Below are positions 31,946 through 41,854 of a stretch of DNA of 64,000 nt, one piece after another. The translations under genes were made by a program, and so were the position numbers. How positions within the stretch are numbered: the stretch's first letter is position 1; every line of letters begins with the position of its first letter. The DNA is from Odontesthes bonariensis (Eukaryota; Chordata; Actinopteri; Atheriniformes; Atherinopsidae), in NCBI RefSeq assembly GCF_027942865.1, contig NC_134516.1, positions 26,105,822 through 26,169,821 of the forward strand. Reading direction: 5' to 3'. Below the pieces are notes generated by a model, which was not told where the DNA came from, made no database searches, and worked only from the letters and a program-made list of their open reading frames with translations.

Positions 31946-32387
31946 AGTGGCTGCCCACCTCCCTGCCTCTTGTCCTTCCTTCCCTGGTTACCTGTCAGAT
32001 TTTATTACTCATTTTAAAAGCTTTGAATAGTTGGACGGTTGCCTCTGTCTATGATCTGTGAACTCCTTACTCCCCTGATTGCTGCTCACACGGCCCACTG
32101 TTTAATATAACTGACCTGTTCATTAGATGGAAATGAATCCCTGCATACTCCTAAAAATCACTTTATTTTGAAGCTTTTTCTTCTAATTAAAACCCCACTT
32201 TCATAATTACTGGGGACTCTTTGTAAAATGCAAATAAAGCCAGAAAGATATGATCTTAGAACTATTAAAAAGTTATATCTAATTAGAAATAGTGCAAGTT
32301 CGGTGCCATCTGTTGGTTTCCTTAGCTAGGAAATAGTTTTTGAATTGCTCTGTATGAATGAATTGGATTCATTCTGAATTGAATTAA

Positions 32388-32769
32388 AGACATGGTTGGT
32401 AATCCTGTTCAGAAACACATTTTGTAATACTGGGTGAAATGGTCCATCTATCCTGAGAGAAATCTATACAAGATGTATTTAGAAAAAGGGACGAAAATAA
32501 TCAGACCTCTGTGGCAGCTGCAGGACTGAGAAAAAGCTGACCAATCCGAGATCAGCGGGACGCTGATCTCGGATTGGTCGCCTACAAAAAACCAATCAGA
32601 TGCCTCTGCTTTCTGCCTACGCCCCCCTCTGCCGGCTCCCTGCTCCATGTGCGCATGCGGTTCCACCGGCTTTGGATGAAGCACTGACGGAATGGGGAGG
32701 GGGGGTTGGAGCTTAGAGGAGGGGACACTTTCAAATCTTGCTAGCTCTTTAGGATTACCTACCATAGCT
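32388..32769. mobile_element. TTAA-target MITE (382 bp; piggyBac- or Kolobok-like)
   Basis: Flanked by TTAA on both sides (32384-32387, 32770-32773). Terminal repeats AGACATGGTTGGTAATCCT and, reversed, AGCTATGGTAGGTAATCCT. The duplicate locus at about 14955 preserves the empty site with a single TTAA, which proves insertion after the segmental duplication (or precise loss from copy 1). Confidence 0.9.
32539..32579. repeat. Perfect 19-bp hairpin inside the MITE
   Basis: GACCAATCCGAGATCAGCG (32539-32557), loop GGA, then its exact reverse complement (32561-32579). It lies near the middle of the 382-bp element. Confidence 0.95.
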
Positions 32770-33467
32770 TTAATTGAATTATAATTACAATGAATTGAAC
32801 TCCAATTGGCCTGAATTGGACTTTATTACTGAAGTGCCCTGAGATGACATTTGTTGTAATTGTAATAGTTTATTTTGGCAACATTTGAAACAAACTGACA
32901 TTATTCTGTCTTGGAAAACACTGCTGGTGGAAAACATGATACTGGCTGCTGAAAAACTGGCAGAAGTGGACCTTCCAACGTGACAGTGACAGGAAGTAAT
33001 CAGCTGAAGTCGTCCAGAGATTAACAGAGAACACAAATCAACATTCTGGAATCCGGACTTCAGTTCCATCCAGAATCTGTGGTTGGAACCACAGACCAGA
33101 AGAGACAGAACAGAAGCCTTCACAAAGCTGTGATGTCATCACTGTAGTGACATCACAATCAATGTCATCTCTGATCTTGTTTGACATCACAAAGTTTCTA
33201 CAGGCCAGACATTTTCACTGCTTTTTCACAGCTGGTCAGGAGTTTATCTGAAGAAACACGTCCAGTTTTTGAAGCAGATTTGAAAGTCACAGCAAACGGT
33301 TTTCACATCGCCTAAAAAACACTTAATTACTATCTTAAATAATCAATTTAACAAGCACTTAGAAACAACACTTACTTACTATCTTAAAAAGTAATTTTGA
33401 TTTTAAGTACTGACAAACAACAACCAAAATGTTTGCTTTATTCTTTCATCAGTTTTATGAGCCATGT

Positions 33468-33541
33468 GGCGCTGTGGCTTAGTTGGTCAAAGTGCCTGTC
33501 TAGTAAACAGGAGATCCTGGGTTCAAATCCCAGCAGTGCCT
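33468..33541 (+). tRNA. tRNA-Thr (AGU)
   Basis: Identical in all arms to the copy at 16449, with the same 5' flank. Anticodon AGT. Confidence 0.93.
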
Positions 33542-33845
33542 TAAGGTGTTATTATGTACGTCAACATGGTGCCATAACTGTTTACAGCAGTGCTTCAGGA
33601 GTGCTGGACTTCCAAAACAGTCTGTACTTGGAGGCACATCATCTCATGGCTTAACCTATTCTTGAGGTACAGAAGATTGAACTGGGACCATATCCAATGT
33701 TTTCACAAATAGAGATAATTTGAATAACATCAAGCCCTTATTTATGCAGAGATCACATGAATTTCGGAAATAAATCACAAAAACCACTTCCTGAGGTGGA
33801 TCCAGTTTCTGCTCTTTATTCTTTCATCAGTTTTATGAACCATGT

Positions 33846-33919
33846 GGCGCTGTGGCTTAGTTGGTCAAAGTGCCTTTCTGGTAAACAGGAGATCCTGGAT
33901 TCAAATCCCAGCAGTGCCT
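33846..33919 (+). tRNA. tRNA-Thr-like (GGU), degenerate
   Basis: Anticodon stem CCTTT/ACAGG has a mismatch and the loop CTGGTAA gives anticodon GGT. The T-stem has CTGGA. Eukaryotic threonine tRNAs do not normally use GGU, so this is more likely a decaying copy than a new isoacceptor. Confidence 0.65.
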
Positions 33920-34538
33920 ATTGTCCTTCAGAGCAAGCTATGACTTATCATGTAAAGCAGCTTATTATCAGCTTTCTACTAAAACCTTTTCACTGGTCCA
34001 CTTAATGAAAGTGCATCTAAATACAACACAGCTTTTAAAGTCTCATTTATGCCTATTTTATACTTTCAGAGTGTAATTTTCCTCCGTTCACATAACAAGT
34101 CAAATGGTTAGGGTACAGTACGGTGGAGGTTCTCCTCCTGTCACACTACATAACATCAAAATGAACTTACAAACCGTGAAATAGTCAGAGTTAGAGTAAA
34201 AGCTGAGGGCAGGACGTCATTTCCTTGAAATATGTAGCGGAAAATAATACGCAAAAGCATAAAAAAGCCTTGTAAAAACACAGTAAATGACTTGGCGTGT
34301 AATAAGTACACCGCTTCATGAGATCTGGCTGTAACTGGTGAAAGTGACTTCCTCATGAACAGCAGGATCTGAGTTGAAAACCCAACAATATCTGCAAAAT
34401 ATGATGAAGTTTTGAACCAATTAGAGGCACTTCTACTCATGACTTTAACTATTCTTGAGGTACAGAATCACAAAAAACACTTTCTGAGGTGGATCCAGAT
34501 CCTGCTCTTTATTCTTTCATCAGTTTTATGAACCATGT

Positions 34539-34604
34539 GGCGCTGTGGCTTAGTTGGTCTGTCTAGTAAACAGGAGATCCTGGGTTCAAATCCCAGCAGT
34601 GCCT
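34539..34604 (+). pseudogene. tRNA-Thr (AGU) with 8-nt D-arm deletion
   Basis: The sequence runs 'ttagttggtctgtctagtaa': the 'caaagtgc' part of the D-arm is missing. Remaining arms are intact. Non-functional. Confidence 0.85.
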
Positions 34605-34834
34605 TAATGTGTTATTATGTACATCAACATGGTGCCATAACTGGGTACAGCAGTGCTCCAGGAGTGCTGGACTTCCAAAGCAATCTGTACTTGGAGGCAC
34701 TTCATCTCATGGCTTTAATCAGTGCTTCTCAAAGTGTGGGGCCTAGCTCTTCAGCTAGTCCTTCAATGGCATCATGAGTGTAATTAATAAAATGCTGTTG
34801 GTTATAAAAAAGATAATTGATCCAGTCCACATTT

Positions 34835-35790
34835 TTGTTACTCAAAACCAGCAGCTATCTGATTTCTGGCTTTGTATTCGTCAGGGACCCTGTCTATGTA
34901 GATGCAATTGGAGTCCCCAACTCCAATTGCATCTACATAGACACGATCATCAAAACTGCCAGGAACAGAGCGTTTGCGTACTGAGCGGGTGGCTTGAGGA
35001 GCAAAAGGGTCAACAGCAATACGGACATTATACACCAACATCACATGGACACACCTACCAGTCCAATTGGCAGGCAAACTGGAATGTAGCTTACTGTGAC
35101 GGCCACACAGACAAAACATGTCAGGGACAGGGCCAGTGGAATGCAAAGTGTCATTAAAAATCCAATGAGACATGGAGGGAGAATCAAATAGGCAATAAGT
35201 AAAAATACAATGAAAAGCTACTGAATTCTGAGTACTACTCCTTCCCCATGTGACAGGGACGGTAACATTACACATGTCAGGGGGGACACTGCCCAGGGCA
35301 TGTCTGTTGAATTCATTTGCAGGTTCAGGTTGGGATTCATAGCAAACTATATAAGTATTTATATAGTTTGCTATAGTATTAAAATGTGGCGGTGGTGGAA
35401 TAATGCGACTGGTGAGTGGCATTCAGTAATCCAAGGATAATGGTCTCCCTTACTAAAATATTTGCCATCCACGCCCTTAAAATAACTTCCTCTCATCAGC
35501 CAACAATGTGTCAAACACAGGTGATAAATACAATTCATACCACGGAATGGAGACGTCATCTCAGGGGCAACTTCAGGCAGGTACAGCGTCACATTACGAC
35601 TGCCATTAGAGCAGATGGCATAGGCAGTACAAGTTAAAGGATCAACTTCCCCAGGCACTCCTGTAAAAGCAACAGGCTGTGCGTCTTTCATACAAACCAC
35701 ACAACAAGCATCTGTGACAGATTTAACAGAATAATTCGCCAATTGATACCAAACGTTGCGTGTCACCCATTGTTCTTGTAAAACATTTCT
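34835..35790 (-). mobile_element. Endogenous retrovirus envelope fragment (fossil)
   Basis: A fossil piece of a fish endogenous retroviral envelope gene on the minus strand. It covers part of the surface subunit (a stretch with LPANWTGRC and several Cys and N-glycosylation motifs), a basic cleavage-type motif (RSVRKR) and the beginning of the transmembrane subunit (VPDEYKARNQIAAGF). It is broken and incomplete. No LTRs, gag or pol were seen in the window. Age cannot be estimated without an LTR pair. Confidence 0.8.
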
Positions 35791-35799
35791 GGACTTGCC

Positions 35800-37786
35800 A
35801 CCAGGAGAGGCATCTTTAAGCAGGCTGATTTCAACGTGTCTGCCGGGGGACTGAGGAGGTTGGAGAAGGGATCCGTACCGGTTTACTTTTCTTGGAATGG
35901 GTACGAACTACCTGCGCCCAGACCAAGTGTCTGGGAACGGCGTCCGCGGGCTGAGAGTCCTGCCCCAGAGTCTGACTCGGACTCGGAGATGGAGACCGAA
36001 ATGGCTCCAGATCACGGTTACTGTGTAGTCCCTCAAACAGGAGCGAGGGCGAGTAATTTAGCCAACGAGAACGAAGCTCTACGTCGTCAGGTTAGGGAGT
36101 TACAGCAGCAATTAAAAGTCCTCAAACATCGTCAGCATTTTGGCATCGAGCGTCTGTCTGCATCAGATGATGACGTGCGGTTTTATACCAGGTTTGCGTC
36201 CTACAGGAGTTTCATGGCATTCTGGACATTAATCGAACCTGCCGTGACTCACAAGATGGTGCGCATAACTATCGCCAAGGCAGCCTCTGCCAGCACCAGC
36301 ACAGTCCATCACCCAGCAACGGTAAGTGATGGCGTAATGTGACGTGATATTAAAAGGTGTAGGCTTTTTTTGTTAATATATTTTTTATTGCTTTCACATA
36401 AAAAAAACAAATTACTCACCAAACATCAATGCATAATGTTTGAAACGTTACTGAAAACAAACAAACAAACAAAACAACAACACACAAAAACAAAACAAAA
36501 CAAAATTTTTCTGATTTATGCTTTGTAATAATAATGTCAATGTCAAGGTAACTAAACAGAGGCCTTTTGTTTTTATATCTCAACAGAAACTGAGTTTCTT
36601 CTTTTCCTGATGTACCTGTCAGTGGGTTTTCCTCCCAGGGATCTTGCAGAGAGGTTCAGCATTCACCGCACTGCTGCAAGTGGAATCATCTCCACATGGA
36701 CTCATTTCCTGTACTGCCTGTTAGGAAGCCAGCGCCTTTGGATTCCTCCAGCGACAGTGAGAGCTCACCTGCCAGTTGAGTTTGCAGCTTTTTCTGACAC
36801 ACAGGCGGTCCTTTATTGTACAGAGATATTTTGTCAGACGCCATCCTCTCTGCTCCTTCAGAGTGAGTTTTTTTCCACATACAAATCTCACACTACATTC
36901 AAGGCCTTGATTGGCATGGCACCCCACGGTGCTGCCACCTTTGTGTCCGGACTGTATGCAGGCTCTATGAGTGGCTGCCAGCCATTTTCAGTGCAGAGAG
37001 ACCCATACTGCCAAGTGTTTTACAGTATTTTGACTGATTTTCCAAGACCCACAGAAAGGTGTGTCTTATGACTATGTACACACCGAAATTACCAAACGAA
37101 AGAGTAGACTCTCTTCTTTCATCAGGAAAAAAAAGTTTGTTTCTACCATTTTCAGTCCTTTAGTAATAGACAGTAGAACATAGGTTGGTTTCACGAAAAA
37201 AAGAAAACAAAAGGGAAAACAAGCTTTTTTTTTTTTGTGCAAAGTGGCACTGCTGCCACCTTGCGGGTAATTTTGCCAGTATATTCTCTGTTTAGTGTTT
37301 ACAAGCCTAAGATATAGTGACAAACTCCGCTAGATTGTCCCCCAGCCCGCTCCGTTAAAAACGCAATTGACGTCTATAGACGTCTTTTGCAGTCAACGTT
37401 TTTTTTTAAAATTGACGTCTATAGACGTCAATGGCAGCCAATGAGTTAAGCAGTCCGGGATTGTAAAGCTGCTGAAGCCAGGTATGGCCATCATGGTGGA
37501 CAAAGGGTTTGTTGTGGACAACCTTGCTCCTTGTAAGGTGTACCGGCCTGCCTTTCTCAGCAACAAACAACAAATGAGTCGAGAGGATGTCAGACAGACG
37601 CAGTCAATTGCATGGCTGAGAGTGCACGTGGAGAGGTGCATAAGGAGAGTGAAAGAGAACAAACTCTTCGACAAGGAGATACCACTGTCTATATGTGGGA
37701 ACATTGACGAATTGTTCAGTGTGGCCTGCTTCCTGGTCAATTATCAGAATGGGCCGTTAGTGAAGGCATGGGCAACTCAGCAATGA
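35800..37786 (+). pseudogene. ISL2EU-type transposase (THAP tail, HTH, DDE), split by a MITE
   Basis: From 35809 the frame reads IFKQADFNVSAGGLRRLEKG then SVPVYFSWNGYELP, the end of a THAP zinc finger. A coiled coil follows (NENEALRRQVRELQQQLKVL), then RLSASDDDVRFYTRF. A likely intron lies between about 36320 and 36585. The second part (36610-36975) has the helix-turn-helix (FPPRDLAERFSIHRTAASGI) and the first catalytic block (FAAFSDTQAVLYCTEIF, with first Asp). It ends at AGSMS and resumes at 37446 with KQSGIVKLLKPGMAIMVDKG (second Asp) through HVERCIRRVKENKLFDKEIP (Glu region) to a stop at 37786. The THAP finger itself is missing, and the gap at 36985-37445 is another element. Family role: cut-and-paste transposition of ISL2EU elements, common in fish. 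Confidence 0.88.
36985..37445. mobile_element. MITE inserted in the ISL2EU transposase
   Basis: Interrupts the transposase between AGSMS and KQSGIV. Both ends carry GGCTGCCA (left at 36972-36979; right in reverse complement, CATTGGCTGCCATTGACGT). Near the right end the palindromic block gacgtctatagacgtc occurs twice (37368-37383 and 37412-37427). Boundaries are approximate. Confidence 0.6.
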
Positions 37787-37796
37787 ATTGGGAGCA

Positions 37797-38035
37797 CTTT
37801 CAATCAGTTCAATCAGCAGTTCTTTCAATCAGTTCAAATGATCAGTTCTTTCAATCAGTTCAAATGATCAGTTCTTTCAGTCAGTTCAAACCATCAGTTC
37901 TTTCAATCAGTTAAAACCATCAGTTCTTTCAGTCAGTTCAAATGATCAGTTCTTTCAATCAGTTCAAATGGTCAGTTCTTTCAGTCAGTTCAAATGATCA
38001 GTTCTTTCAGTCAGTTCAAACCATCAGTTCTTCCA
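37797..38035 (+). repeat. 26-bp minisatellite
   Basis: About nine units of 'tcagttctttcaatcagttc' plus 'aaatga' or 'aaacca', alternating between the two endings. Directly follows the transposase stop codon, so it may belong to the 3' part of the element. Confidence 0.9.
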
Positions 38036-38264
38036 ATCTTGTTCATTTTTAGAAATCTATACAAAACCTGAACTGATCTTTATTGTGTGTAAGTGCAAAT
38101 CTCTACCAGTGTAGAGGTTGTATTGTTCATTGTTGTAATGAGATGTGTGCATCTTTTGAATATGTAATAATAAATTATTAAAGCTGCAGTCGGCAGGTTT
38201 TCAAAATTGCGAGTCTAAAGTCGAAAAACTGATACAACTTTCAGGTCCCTCCCCCAACCTCTAA

Positions 38265-39077
38265 GGCCGATTTCAGACCAGAGCGTGGCGTGGCGGCAGC
38301 GAAACGACGGCAGTCTTACGCCGGTTATCAGGCGGTGTGTTCAACTTGGCTTTTCACACCGGACAGTCCGCGGCCGCGGTAGTTCCGCTCCAGCCCTGTC
38401 TGCAAATCCCACAGACTATGTATTTAACTGCGCATATAGATGCAATAACAATAATAATAATAAAATAATAATAATAATAATGATAATAACAATAATAGTA
38501 GCTTTAGGCCTACAAGTTGCTCGTTGTTGTTTTCTAAGAGGGGGTTGGGGGAGGTGTCTCTGAGACAGAAGCTATCTGGCCACTGTTGAAAACACCGACA
38601 GTTATCACCAGAGACTTGTTCAGTGAAATTGGTAAGTTTTGTCTTTGCCTCTCCGAGTTGACTATTTTATAACTCCGCAGTGAAGTTTTACATTATTGGT
38701 TTATTATTGTTGATAACTTCATTTTATTTATGTTACTCTAGACCATCGTGTTTACTTCGACAGAAGAAGAGCAGCAGCGCTCCTTAAAACCGGTGGGTGG
38801 TCATCACCGTTTCAATAAAAAGTTCGAAGACATGAATACATAGCTGGTTTAATTTCCCCATTCATTTCAACGAGACACCGCCGGCCGCTGCCGTCCAAAT
38901 TCCGCTCGAGTTCTATTTTCCATAAGCAGCGCGGGACGGAGGCGTCTCCGCGCCGCTACCGCCCGACTACCGCCGCGTCGGTGTGCAAGGACAGATCTGT
39001 TTCCATGTATTTTCACCTCCGCCGGTGAAAATCGCTTCCGTTCCGCCACGCTTTGCCGCCCTGGTCTGAAATAGGCC
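38265..39077. mobile_element. Harbinger-like MITE nested in the TTAA element (813 bp)
   Basis: 3-bp target duplication TAA (38262-38264 and 39078-39080). Terminal repeats GGCCGATTTCAGACCAG and, reversed, GGCCTATTTCAGACCAG, followed on both sides by GCG-rich sequence. TAA duplication plus GGC... ends fit PIF-Harbinger. No transposase inside; high CpG near both ends. Confidence 0.78.
38441..38500 (+). repeat. AAT/ATA microsatellite
   Basis: About 60 bp of imperfect (aat)n with 'caataataataataaaat' and 'tgataataacaataatag'. Lies inside the nested MITE. Confidence 0.9.
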
Positions 39078-39411
39078 TAACAAGCTCCGAATCGCCCCCC
39101 AAACCCCTCCCCCTCTGTGGACGAGGTTGTGCACGTGAGTTCACACCAGTGTGAGCGCACACAAGCTGGGGCAGACTCACGCTCAGCAGCGTGTGCACAA
39201 GCTGTGATTGACAGGTAGGATTCCTCCACCCTAACTTGATTGGTTAAAAACAGCCGGGAGCGCTCGGTTTTTGCAAGCAAGATTACAGGCTTCAGGGGGA
39301 GCTACAGATTTCGTTATTTTTCCTAAACAGCCTATTTAATATTCTACTTCCAGAATCCCATCACAGTTCAAGCTAATATGACTAAAAAAAAGTTGCCGCC
39401 CGCAGCTTTAA

Positions 39412-40234
39412 TTCAAAAACAGTCTTGGTGTCATTGTCATCGTTACATTAGCTTTGGGTTTTTCCTGACTTGAAATTAAAATGAAAACGCACAGAGATGA
39501 CATTACAACATGTAGAATTTACTAAGTAAATATTGAACAACACTTATTCAATAATCCAATATCAACAACCCACATAGATTTTTACACTCGGGCTCTCATT
39601 TAAATGAGTACAAAAGGTATGGTCTCAGGTCAGTTGTAAGCCTTCATTAGTGACCATTATCACTTCAGGTTTTGTATAGATTTGTAAAGATGAACACCAC
39701 CACAACCAAACAAGACTGTGCTTGTATAGCTATGTAAACCTGATTGAATCGTTACCTCTAGTTCTGAAAAGTTTGTACTTTTCAGGGTGCTGAAAATCTA
39801 CAAATCTAAAGTATCTACAGGACAACTGTCCTAAATGTTATCTACACACAGTACATAGTTACTACTATAAATATCAGAGAGAGAGAGAGAGACAGAGAGA
39901 GAGAGAGAGATCTATCTATCTAGCTATTACTTCTGGCTACTGCTAGCTAGTTAGCGATAGCACCGGAAGGAGTGGATCACACACTCGAGAGAGAGAGCGG
40001 AAGTAGAACGGGAGTAGAGTCTTGCACAGAGCGAATTGGCTAACAGACGAGCCTGGGACGCAGTGCACGTGAGCAACATGTTTAGTGACAGCAAGTGGAC
40101 AGTGACAACGGTGAGTTCATACACTAAGAGTGACTTTAGTTTTCTCTTCTGACCATCATGCAGCTATTCATTTAGTCATAGAGAGAAATTAGTTGCATAG
40201 TTGAGCATCTAGTGCTAACTAATAGGCTACTAGA
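39412..40234. other. Unassigned stretch with GA microsatellite and an exon-like start
   Basis: A (ga)n tract lies at about 39876-39911, followed by 'tctatctatctagct'. At 40079 an ATG opens MFSDSKWTVTT and meets a good donor (acg|gtgagt) at 40111-40116, with a CACGTG just upstream. No continuation exon was recognised, so I do not call a gene. The remainder shows nothing I can support. Confidence 0.4.
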
Positions 40235-40346
40235 CGAGCCTGGTGCTCGAGGCGGCTGCGTGGGCCGGAGGACAGAGGAGGACAGGCTGTCCTCCTCTGT
40301 TCTCCTGTTCTCCGGCTCACAGACACTCTGCGGAGCACCAGGCTCG
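40235..40346. repeat. Near-palindrome of about 112 bp
   Basis: Outer arms CGAGCCTGGTGCTC and GAGCACCAGGCTCG are exact reverse complements. The centre CAGAGGAGGACAG-G-CTGTCCTCCTCTG (40273-40299) is also perfect. The sequence between them pairs imperfectly. Confidence 0.9.
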
Positions 40347-40415
40347 GCCCCGTGGCTCACGCTCCTCGGCGGCTCCGTCACGAGCCGTCGATGGGCTACC
40401 GACGGAGAGGCTCCA

Positions 40416-40832
40416 TTATTGATTCAGGGTTGCTAAAAGTTAACCTGGAAAGAAGCACAAGTTCCTTAGACCATTTGATTAAACAAAACAAAGGCCAGAC
40501 GTGTCGTTGATCACATGAACTTCTGCACAGATTGATCTCTGAAGAGACAACTCCTTCCTCTGACACATTTCGAAGACTGACCATTTCTAACAAACAAAAA
40601 AGCTTTTTCTTGATCGCCATAACTTAGGTCTGTCTCAGGAGTTGAAGTCCTTCATGAAAATGATGTTTTGTAACCGTTGAATGTCAATGGTGAACGCACC
40701 TGTATGTGGTTGTCGTGGCCGAGAGGTTAAGGCGATGGATTAGAAATCCATTGGGGTCTCCCCGCGCAGGTTCGAGTCCTGCCGACAACGATAACATTAT
40801 TGACTCAGGGTTGCTAAAAGTTAACTTAGAAA
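40416..40832 (+). repeat. Detached unit of the tRNA-Ser array
   Basis: From 'attattgattcagggttgc' to 'gactcagggttgctaaaagt' it follows the spacer-tRNA-spacer order of the array at 20-27 kb. It is slightly over one unit long. It begins abruptly after the 40.2-kb palindrome and ends in a tRNA-Ser(GCU) fragment. Confidence 0.92.
40709..40790 (+). tRNA. tRNA-Ser (AGA), isolated copy
   Basis: All arms canonical: GTTGTCG/CGACAAC, loop TTAGAAA (AGA), variable arm GGGGTCTCCCC, T-arm GCAGGTTCGAGTCCTGC. The best-preserved AGA copy in the window. Confidence 0.95.
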
Positions 40833-40840
40833 GAATCATG

Positions 40841-40865
40841 CATTGGTTCGAATCCCATTCTCGTC
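40841..40865 (+). pseudogene. 3' fragment of a tRNA-Ser (GCU)-like gene
   Basis: Reads T-arm and acceptor only (GGTTCGAATCCCATTCTCGTC). Its acceptor strand pairs with the GACGAGG of the 5' fragment 1 kb downstream at 41855, so both look like halves of one tRNA type. Confidence 0.7.
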
Positions 40866-41115
40866 AAGTTGTGTGCTGGTGTGTTGTTTGTAATTCTGAT
40901 TCCACTTGTTACAAGCAGGCTTTTCAAACGATGCTTTTGTCGCAATATTTTTATTTGCTTGCACTAGGTTCATTTGGGCGATTGAATCTATCATGAAGAA
41001 TTTTGAGTCTGACTTCAGGCTAATGTGAAAGCGCTGTCTTCCTTTCAGTTTAAACCCACCTTTGCTACGTGCAGCTGTTAATCATTTCCTCCACAGAGAA
41101 CAAGAGAAAGACGAC

Positions 41116-41188
41116 TGCAGAATGCAGGCGTCGATCCCGCTACCTCTCACATGCTAAGCGAGCTCTCTACCATTTGAGCTAATTCCCC
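41116..41188 (-). tRNA. tRNA-Ala (AGC)
   Basis: A 73-nt cloverleaf: acceptor GGGGAAT/ATTCTGC (one mismatch, one wobble), D-arm AGCTCAAATGGTAGAG, anticodon arm CTCGCTTAGCATGTGAG (anticodon AGC), T-arm GCGGG-ATCGACG-CCTGC with the ATCGA loop typical of tRNA-Ala. Confidence 0.88.
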
Positions 41189-41854
41189 TTCGGTTGATGT
41201 ATTCTTAGCGCTTCCAAATTAACGAACCATTTCTGACCAAACGATCCATTCCTTGATGCATCAAAAGGAATAGATCTCACAACTGGAGCTTGTTGGTTTT
41301 TCTCAGAGTGTTTTTCAGTGGTTGAATGTATCAAGTCTATCGAGTCTTGCGTTGGATCACTGAGACATGGAAAATCCGTAGTGTTTCATGGTTTTGCAGA
41401 TTCTTTTTTCTTTCCGTTTTAAAACATTAGTTGGTTTGTCTTTATAAGATGATCATTAAGGCCTCTCACCAGAAGAGCACCTAAAAAATTTCTGAGGAGT
41501 GTGGACATAAATCCCGCCACATTTTGCCTGGAAAGCAAGCCCTTTATGATTTGACATAGTTTGTCTTCCATATTTGGGTATATTCTGAAGAGATTGTAAT
41601 AACCCCAACCTTAAATTTGACTTATCCTAAGTGCAATTGCTTTTGTTTCGCCCAATTTTAAATCAAACAACCTCAAACATACCTACATGAAATCACATTT
41701 AGATAATAATGATTCTATTTTTGTGAAAGGAGGATGAATTCATATCCTCTGCACGCAAGGCCATTGTATCTAATGAGGCTCCAATTTTGAGATCAAAATT
41801 ATACCAGCTGTAGTTTAAGACGGAAATTTTTATGGTCAAACTTATAAGAGAGAG
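41189..41854. other. Unassigned spacer between tRNA-Ala and the tRNA-Ser(GCU) fragment
   Basis: AT-rich, no gene or repeat recognised. Confidence 0.45.

Larger units (their letters stand above)
31977..34760 (+). repeat. Segmental duplication copy 2 (tRNA-Thr block)
   Basis: Direct repeat of 14551-17640. It differs by a 382-bp TTAA-flanked insertion (32388-32769) and by lacking the segment that carries the coiled-coil frame in copy 1. The minus-strand frames at 32785-33123 and 34156-34440 recur in copy 1 at 14971-15309 and 17060-17335. They are preserved but unrecognised, so I do not call them genes. Confidence 0.85.
38182..39407. mobile_element. TTAA-target DNA element (MITE), carrying a nested element
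   Basis: TTAA at 38178-38181 and 39408-39411. Terminal repeats AGCTGCAGTCGGCAGGTTTT and, reversed, AGCTGCGGGCGGCAACTTTT. Removing the nested element at 38265-39077 leaves a 413-bp non-coding MITE. The end sequence resembles that of the 32388 element (AGCT.....GG.A), which suggests a common superfamily. Confidence 0.8.

Noticed and set aside
32785-33123. Minus-strand 112-codon frame conserved at 14971-15309
   Set aside because: Again explained by the segmental duplication; composition and lack of domain do not support a gene.
34835-35790. Envelope fragment as a domesticated, syncytin-like host gene
   Set aside because: It is an incomplete, broken fossil with no sign of preserved coding function in the window.
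40079-40116. ATG exon ending in a good donor (MFSDSKWTVTT)
   Set aside because: No downstream exon could be matched, and the region is a mosaic of repeats; not enough for a gene call.
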